Positions 56,057 through 64,000 of a DNA stretch of 64,000 bases are shown one piece after another (within the stretch, counting starts at the first letter, position 1; every line of letters begins with the position of its first letter). The stretch lies in assembly GCA_037102815.1 (NCBI GenBank), contig BTPP01000001.1, forward strand, positions 6,411,001 through 6,475,000, written 5' to 3'. The position numbers and the translations under genes were made by a program. This stretch comes from Neurospora intermedia. Taxonomy: Eukaryota > Ascomycota > Sordariomycetes > Sordariales > Sordariaceae. Below the pieces are notes generated by a model, which had not been told where the DNA came from, did no database searches, and saw only the letters and a program-made list of their open reading frames with translations.

Positions 56057-56530
56057 ATGGACCCCTCCACCACCACCACCACCAAACCCATCACGCAACC
56101 TCTCAACGCAGCGCCCAAACCGGACCACCTCTTTCCTCCTCCTCCTCCTGCTTCTACCCAGCCAATGGCGGAGACTACTTCCACTTCCACTTCCACTTCC
56201 GCTCCCGCTGCTGTCGATGCCGGAACAGAGACGTTGGGGGGTGTGAAGAGATCTCTGTCCAAAAGACTTCTACTTGGCAAGACACCGACACCCGGCAACA
56301 ACAGCAAGGAGAATAATACAGAAGCGTATAATGCCTTTTGGGGCAAGTTGATTGGGATTGCTGCACCCGACGACGACGACGACGACGACGACAAAAGCAA
56401 GCCCCAAGAGACTAATGATGATAATGATAATGATGATAATGATGGAAATAATACAGAGGCGTATAATGCCTTTTGGGGCAAGTTGATTGGAGTGCCGCCG
56501 AAGGATGGTGGTGGTGGTGGTGGTAATTAG
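56057..56530 (+). CDS. Small protein with duplicated TEAYNAFWGKLIG motif, 157 aa
   Basis: I recognise no family. The ORF starts with ATG at 56057 and has no intron. The N-terminal 65 residues are Thr/Pro/Ser-rich with proline runs. A basic segment GVKRSLSKRLLLGKTPTPGN follows. Then comes NNTEAYNAFWGKLIG twice (about residues 86-100 and 131-145), separated by an acidic Asp-rich linker. The two copies are encoded by a 44-nt direct repeat (56312-56355 and 56447-56490) with one silent difference. The duplication is therefore recent or kept homogeneous. The C-terminus is a Gly run. The aromatic, helical motif in an otherwise disordered protein looks like a short binding motif. Being coding is likely because the only difference in the repeat is at a third codon position. 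Confidence 0.6.
   Translation: MDPSTTTTTKPITQPLNAAPKPDHLFPPPPPASTQPMAETTSTSTSTSAPAAVDAGTETLGGVKRSLSKRLLLGKTPTPGNNSKENNTEAYNAFWGKLIGIAAPDDDDDDDDKSKPQETNDDNDNDDNDGNNTEAYNAFWGKLIGVPPKDGGGGGGN
56312..56490 (+). repeat. 44-bp direct repeat pair within the small gene
   Basis: Copies at 56312-56355 and 56447-56490, identical except for one A/G at a third codon position (GAA/GAG). They lie 135 bp apart, in frame. Confidence 0.92.
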
Positions 56531-57154
56531 GGGATGGATGGGGATGAGGATGGGGATGGGACATGGAAGGGGAAGGGGAAGGGGGGGGAAAGGGGATATG
56601 CGGAGAGAGAGAGAGAGAGAGAGAATGTGTGAGAATTTGTAGGTAGATGTCAGTAGGGTGTTTAGGTTAATTAGGTACGGCAAGATAGCGCAGGTCAGAG
56701 CAGGTCATATCAGAGCAGGATGGGTAGGGAAGGGTAGGTAGGTAGGGCCGGTTATGTCAGGTGAGGAGGTCAGGACATGGACATAAACATGGACCTGGTC
56801 ATTGATTAGACAACACATATATGAAAGCTGGCTACTGGACACTGGATTGCTCCGAAGTGAAGAAGTTACCTAGCGACTGATGACAAGGTTTGGATCTACC
56901 TAGACAATGCGGCTGGCGACCTACCTGCATGTCTGCCTGATGGATAACAACAAGTCTCTGTTCATGTTGAGGAGAGGAAGAGGAGAACGAGAGTGAGTGA
57001 GTGAGGCATAAGGATGGGGGAAGATGTCATAGAAGAGAATATAAGAGAAAACAAAAGAAGAGGAGGAGAGGAGGAGAGGCGGGGAAAATTGATTTGTGTA
57101 CAGCAGTCTATCGTGGAGGGACAAGTGAAGATGCATTATGGACAGTCTTCTTTT

Positions 57155-57238
57155 GACGGTTCTCTTGACGGTTCTCTTGACGGTTCTCTTGACGGTTCTC
57201 TTGACGGTTCTCTTGACGGTTCTCTTGACGGTTCTCTT
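57155..57238. repeat. 12-bp minisatellite, seven copies (GACGGTTCTCTT)
   Basis: Seven perfect tandem copies of GACGGTTCTCTT. The period is a multiple of three, so frames stay open across it on both strands. Confidence 0.97.
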
Positions 57239-57488
57239 GATAGTCATGAGGTGATCGACATCAATATTTTTTTCCCCCAAAAGATTGGGCGTGTTCCTCT
57301 ACACTTATCCATGACTTATACTTACTTCTTTTTTGCAATCGAAGACAATCCAAACCGATTCATAACTCCAACAAATACTAAAAAGAAGACAACCCGATAC
57401 ATAGATGTGCATGGGTCGAGAAGCAAGACTAGACAAGACAAGACAAGATAGTTTTAGGTGGGTGGAGCTACGGAAAAAAAGACAAAAG

Positions 57489-57498
57489 ACAAAAAAAA
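57489..57498 (-). terminator. Pol III terminator of tRNA-Asp
   Basis: The minus strand reads a run of T residues about 8 nt after the tRNA 3' end, the usual Pol III stop signal. Confidence 0.7.
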
Positions 57499-57505
57499 TG
57501 ACGGT

Positions 57506-57601
57506 CTCTCCCGCCGGGAATTGAACCCGGGTCTCGAGCGAATCGAACTGTTGATGTTCAAGCTTGACAAGCTCACATACTGACCACTATACTACGGAAG
57601 A
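57506..57601 (-). tRNA. tRNA-Asp(GTC) with a 24-nt intron
   Basis: On the minus strand the acceptor stem TCTTCCG (57601-57595) pairs with CGGGAGA (57513-57507), with one T-G pair and G as discriminator. The D arm is GTATAGTGGTCAGTAT. The anticodon stem TGAGC pairs with GCTCG around loop TTGTCAC, with anticodon GTC at 57568-57566. The T arm CCGGG-TTCAATT-CCCGG is perfect. A 24-nt intron (57564-57541) interrupts the loop after the base 3' to the anticodon, the canonical position for nuclear tRNA introns. The mature tRNA is 72 nt before CCA addition. A T-rich stretch on this strand just beyond the 3' end (complement of 57489-57498) serves as Pol III terminator. Confidence 0.93.
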
Positions 57602-58142
57602 TGTACAACTGTTAGATCAGCTGTCGTAGTTGGTTGGAAGTTGACTCCTGATGGTGTGTTTATATATTTGCTGTAAGATGACGCTAAAGAATAGCAGCAC
57701 GTACCAACAGCATTTCCGGTCGAACGATGCGACATTGTTGACCATTGCTCGTATTAGTGAATCGCCTTAGGAAAGCTGTTATTAACTTATTAGATATCCA
57801 TTTTCACTATCTTGACGTTATCTTGCACTTGTGCATTGCTTTTGACAAAGTTCACGAAATTTGTATGCGCGCTAGGACGAACTACACCTGAGTACCTGAT
57901 ATCGATGGGACAACAAATCCTGGAGTGATATGCTACAAGATCTTATTACGTGCATATCTCCATATATACCTACTCGATCGTAAGCATTCGCGCTGCCTGT
58001 ATTCATCACTACAAAAAAACCACAGGCAAACAAGGTTGGATATCATAAAATCACATAAAAAAAAAAACCTCCCATTTTCACCCGCCTCTTTCCCCTTCCC
58101 ATCAACCTTTCTGCCTCCCACCCTTCAAGTTCCATCCCCTCA
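57602..58142. other. Spacer between tRNA and arrestin gene
   Basis: No gene seen. It covers the upstream region of the tRNA and the 3' region of the arrestin gene, including a short A-run near 58057. Confidence 0.5.
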
Positions 58143-59992
58143 CTAACTCTTCTCATTCCCACCAGCAGGCAACGTACTCGGCTCATTCTCATTCGTCACC
58201 CCACTGTACGCCGGCCTGGGCACCCCATCGGGAATCACCGGCCCACTCATAATCTCCGCCATTGCCTCGTCGTAGCTCGGTGGCGCGTCGTCATACGGCG
58301 GCTCCATCTCTCCTGGCGCCAGTTGCGGTGGGTACAAGGGGTCTGCGGGCGGCGGTACCACCACTCCCGCAGCCGTCCCTGCAGCAGTGGGTGGCTGAGC
58401 GGCGTTGGTTCGTGGGGGTAGAGCTGGCGGCTGTTGCTGTGGCGCTGTGGAAGGACCGGTTTCGGCAGAGGAGGAGGAGGTGGTGGGACGCGCTGGTTGC
58501 GACGGTGGACGTTGGGATTGCGGACGTTTGTTCTTGCCTTGCTTCATGGCTTCGATGAGGGCGGCGGGCGGGGCGATGCCGGAGTAGACTTCTACGGAAG
58601 AAAAGTGCAGTGGGAGGTGGATTTCTTGGGCGAGCTCGGTGCCTTCGTTCTTGTTGCGGCCGAAGAGGGACGAGGCGGTGGTAGCGTGAGAGATAGAGGC
58701 GACGGGTTTGCCCCAGGAGAGACCGAGTTTGACTTCGAGTTGGTATTCACGGCTGTGTGAAGAAGGCTGGAGTCAGTAGAGTTCTGGAGGGATGCTCAGA
58801 ATGAAATGGGAAATTACCTGAGGTTGCATGTGACAAAGCTCGGCATGACGGTGTTTGGTAAAGGTTGGTTGCACCAAATGTCGTTGGGCAGGACAACTTC
58901 TGTCCCTACAGGGTCTCCGAGTCTCGAAACGGGAATGCTGAGTCCCTGTCGTGATACAATCACCCAGCGACTAGTCTCTGTGTTGATCAGGTCGTGACAT
59001 CTGACCTCGGTCTGGCCAATCAGGTCGATCTGGATGGCTGTTAAGAAGATCTCTGCGTCCGATCCCGCAAGCTTCTTTGCAATGAGACGAAGTGGGATCG
59101 GTTGGTTGCAAGTGATGATGGCAGGGTGTGGAAGTCGAGCCGACATCTCTATCGACGGAGGCACTTCGGGCTCCGTTGCAAGTTTCCCATCAGCCGCTGT
59201 TGTTGTTGGAACTGAAGATGACCCTGCGTTGCTACTCCCAGTCCACCCGCTGAAGAAAGAAGCCCGTTTCTTGGAAGATGCGTTTGTCCTTGGGCTTCGT
59301 GGACGGAATGCGAAGGGCCGTCTGGCATAGGCTTCGTGGTTCGTCTTGGGCGGCCTTGGAGGCTCAATGGGAAGGAACTTCAAGCCGGTCTGCATCCTCC
59401 AGTTCTCCTTGAAAAAGCCCGGTCTCTGAATGGTAACCTTGACATAGTATCGGATCTCGCACTGGCCTGGGAATCCGGTGAAACTGGGTGGGAGCGTCTT
59501 TGTGACATGGGAGTACATCAGCTGCTTGGTGCCGTCCATAACACGAATGCCACCGAGACCGAACAAGCCAGAACCCGATGCTATCCCACCGGCACCGGAA
59601 AGGCCTCCTAGTTTGGCCATAGCGACAGGATCGCCGCAAGCATTGTTGAAGGGAAACTTGAACTGGAAGGGGAATCTGTGTTGACCAGCGGCTAGAACAT
59701 AGGGCTGTGGCAAGGCGTTGGTCTTCTCGTCGGGAAAGGCCTGGGTGACTTTGTATAGAATCTTGTGGTTCTCGTAGATAACATCGCCGGTTGGAGTGCG
59801 CTCCCTCTGAGCGATTCCGGTCCCTGAGCCATCGGCGGGTACTCCCAAGGCCGACTTGGCTTCACCCTCGAGTTTGACGATGATGCCTCCGATCTGTTCA
59901 GGACGACTGAGAGTCAGGACAACCTGGCCGCGGATAATGTCTAGGTTCGTGTAGAACTCGGGAGGGTTTTCGAGGGCGATTCGTATCGACAT
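58143..59992 (-). CDS. Alpha-arrestin domain protein with PPxY motif, 594 aa
   Basis: Fungal alpha-arrestins link membrane transporters or receptors to a Rsp5/HulA-type HECT ubiquitin ligase for endocytosis. Two exons fit: 59992-58818 and 58752-58143. They total 1785 nt, stop included. The N-terminal arrestin domain (residues 1 to about 185) starts with SIRIALENPPEFYTNLDIIR and has typical strands such as GQVVLTLSRPEQIGGIIVKL and HRFPFQFKFPFNN. The C-terminal arrestin domain spans about 270-455, with the conserved PAIITCNQPIPLRLIAKKL. Intron 1 falls inside this domain, between FVTCNLR and EYQLEVKLGL. The disordered tail carries PPSYDEAM (residues 549-552 and on), a PPxY motif for WW-domain binding. 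It is head-to-head with the Dim1 gene. Confidence 0.92.
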
Positions 59993-62105
<2,113 letters not shown>

Positions 62106-63865
62106 ACGTGTGTTATTATTGCGAACAAGCACAGAAATCATAGGCGTACGGGGCGTTTTTGGGGATCGGGAAAATGTTGTTCTTAACAAGTCGCTGTTTT
62201 GTTCCATTTGTCGTGGAAATACCATTGATCTTGATGCTAGGATTTGGACGACTATATAAGCCAATGAATTAGGCTGCCATTTTTGCCAGGAATTGAACTA
62301 TAATCATTCTTCGTTTGGATTACTTGAGCGCCGGGCGTTGTTCTCTTCTTCATCACCTTGGAAAGTAGCTGAGAAGCAATTGCTGACAATACCAGACCTA
62401 CCGCATCGGGTTATTTTCTATAGTAATACCTAGGTAGGACCAGGGAGCGGTCAGCGACCCACCCACAAGATCAAGTCGCCGGAGGGAAAGGAGAGTACAG
62501 GAGAGCAAGCTGTCTTCCCCAAAAAGAAAAGGCTTGGACCGCAACTGGGGATAATTTGGAAAGAACGACTCCGGACCATGAGGATGGATGACTCGAGTCG
62601 CTGTTCTTGTTCTTCTCTCTTCCATTCTTCGACCTCCATCTTCCGCACCCAACAACCATGACCCAAAACCAAAGAAAGGTTTCAGCACCCGTGCCATCGC
62701 CGGCGTCCCCATCGGGAGAAACACTCCAAACAGCCATCCCCATCGCTCCCGTCAACAGCAACCCGACCACTGGATCCATCAAATGAAGTAACACCCTCCC
62801 GGCTCTTCCTGGGTTGTCCGACGGTCTCAGCGGCGCCTCCGTTTCGATTCCAATCTTTTTCCAGACTTCGACATACAACACCCAAGCCACTGCTGAAATC
62901 CCTCCCTCTCTTCCTTGCCATTGGCAAACGGACATGGATACAGAATCGAAGCTTATACTGCGTCCGAAGGGCCCGCAAGGTGTTTGTCCAGGCCTGGAAC
63001 GAGTATTTGGCCGACCTCGCCGCATGTCTACATATGATTCCCGGCTCTCCCGTTACCCCTGTTGTCACTAGAAGCAGCGCTACTCCGCTTCCTCTTTTTC
63101 CTCCGCCGCCGCCACCATCACCACCACCCCCACCGAGAGCGGCTGTCTTGTCGGCTTCGACCGAACTGCTTCCAAGGCAGCTTATTCTACAAGAACAAGA
63201 AGGTCGCACCCTTCTCTATCAAATCGGTTCCATCAGAGGCAGAGCTTTCTGACAGAACGCCAGTGTGTGCCGTCTCTGAACTGAGGTTTCTGATGGGACT
63301 TGCTCGCGGTCGTTATGTTTGCGTACACAGCAACGAAGATGCCTCGATGCCGAGGCATAGCCGAGAATGGAACTGGAATACTGGCAGCTTTGGAATCTCC
63401 CATACAGCAACCCTCCGCTATCCCATCGCACCAAAGCCGCATTGCCTTCGTATGCCCGCGTTTGGTTGGCTTCCTCTAGGTTGACTTTGCCATCATTCCG
63501 AGGCACGACACTTGATTCACCGGCGGTCGCCCGGCGTGCCCGTCCTTGTTCCGGCCGCCCTTCCTCCAACAAAATGCAGAGACGCTTCGCCATCGCCAGG
63601 TCAGCATCGGAAGCTCCCAGTCAGCCCCAAGACGCCGAGCGAGCGAGCAACCTGCCCCGAATACTTCTCCCAACAGCCACAACTAACCAAAGTACACAAA
63701 CATCGCAAAAGCAAACCAACTTTTGCTTTCAAACGCTTGTATTTGGCGGATTCTACGGGCCGTTAAAAACCCCAGTGGGGAAAAGGTACCCGATCTACTT
63801 TACAGGCCCGAAAAACCAACCAAACCAAAACCAAACCCAAACCCAAAACCAAAACCAAACCCAAA
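62106..63865. other. Spacer with unresolved open frames
   Basis: About 1.75 kb without a confident gene. A plus-strand frame is open from about 62670 to the stop at 63252. It includes LFLAIGKRTWIQ and RKVFVQAWNEYLADLAACLH, then a poly-proline run. A minus-strand frame at 62471-63025 starts with ATG and has a hydrophobic segment (DPVVGLLLTGAMGMAVW). The two are mutually exclusive and neither has a recognisable domain. A short plus-strand ORF begins at 62658 (MTQNQRKVSAP). The final 100 bases contain an AACCAAACCC array (63814-63868). Confidence 0.4.
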
Positions 63866-63868
63866 TCA
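63814..63868. repeat. AACCAAACCC-type array
   Basis: Imperfect tandem AACCAAA/ACCCAAA units just downstream of the stop codon of the minus-strand gene at the window edge. Confidence 0.8.
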
Positions 63869-64000
63869 ACCAAGCAAGAAACGACCAAATCTACTACCTA
63901 CATGCTTGCAACACCCCATCCTCCGCTTCTTCACCTCTCTCCTCTTCTTCTTCCCAGCCTTCTCATCCTCCGCCGCCTTCCTCACCCGCTCCCGCCACGC
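63866..64000 (-). CDS. 3' end of a minus-strand gene (partial)
   Basis: Reading from the window edge, 44 codons are open to a TGA at 63868-63866. The segment begins AWRERVRKAAEDEKAGKKKR and continues REVKKRRMGCCKHVGS. It ends FGRFLLG. Highly charged helical sequence rich in Lys/Arg/Glu is typical of a real C-terminus. The codon choice (GCG, GAG, AAG, CGG) is also like that of coding exons here. The gene's identity cannot be told from 44 residues, and the frame itself is uncertain because the upstream part is outside the window. Confidence 0.4.
   Translation of the reverse strand, partial: AWRERVRKAAEDEKAGKKKRREVKKRRMGCCKHVGSRFGRFLLG

Larger units (their letters stand above)
56531..57505. other. 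Spacer with a 12-bp minisatellite
   Basis: No gene seen. It holds GGGGAT and GAGAGA tracts near 56530-56625, a GGTAG tract near 56728-56745 and the seven-copy minisatellite at 57155-57238. The plus-strand open frame at 57014-57451 is produced by the repeat (LDGS units). Confidence 0.6.

Overview
This is nuclear DNA from a filamentous ascomycete, most likely a Neurospora/Sordaria-type Sordariomycete. The grounds are: short GT-AG introns with CTRAC-type branch points (about 55 to 400 bases); genes for Scs2/VAP, Vac7, Dim1, UPF0662/DUF2408 and DUF3824 proteins; long intergenic spacers full of microsatellites; a tRNA with an intron; and one sharply bounded AT-rich block with the signature of repeat-induced point mutation (RIP). 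The species is an inference.

Layout. 0.2-1.5 kb: VAP/Scs2 ER tether (+). 6.0-10.4 kb: very large DUF3824-type low-complexity protein (+). 12.0-13.6 kb: UPF0662/DUF2408 protein (-). 14.9-15.6 kb: acidic ribosomal protein P1 (+). 18.7-22.3 kb and 24.8-26.8 kb: two single-exon fungal proteins of unknown function (-). 27.8-31.4 kb: a complete but RIP-destroyed DNA transposon. 34.2-36.3 kb: divergent ribosomal proteins uL16/L10 (-) and eL30 (+). 40.5-42.7 kb: coiled-coil protein (+). 42.7-50.4 kb: long spacer with one doubtful ORF. 50.4-53.5 kb: Vac7 (+). 56.1-56.5 kb: small protein with a duplicated motif (+). 57.5 kb: tRNA-Asp(GTC) with an intron (-). 58.1-60.0 kb: alpha-arrestin with a PPxY motif (-). 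60.8-62.1 kb: Dim1 rRNA dimethylase (+). The window ends inside the 3' end of a minus-strand gene.

Most genes are unrelated housekeeping genes. Four belong to ribosome production (P1, uL16, eL30, Dim1). Two act at the ER or vacuole membrane (VAP and Vac7), and the arrestin would act in ubiquitin-dependent endocytosis. The P1 promoter and the L10/L30 divergent promoter share a 15-bp box with one mismatch.

The most distinctive structure is the block at 27,820-31,447. It has 38-bp terminal inverted repeats, a TAA target-site duplication, a minus-strand DDE transposase fossil and a convergent plus-strand Myb/SANT-like fossil. This is the full two-gene layout of a PIF/Harbinger element. RIP has filled both genes with stops and appears to have changed two of the three catalytic acidic codons (Asp to Asn, Glu to Lys).

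Exon coordinates were worked out by hand from splice signals and reading-frame continuity; no alignments were run.
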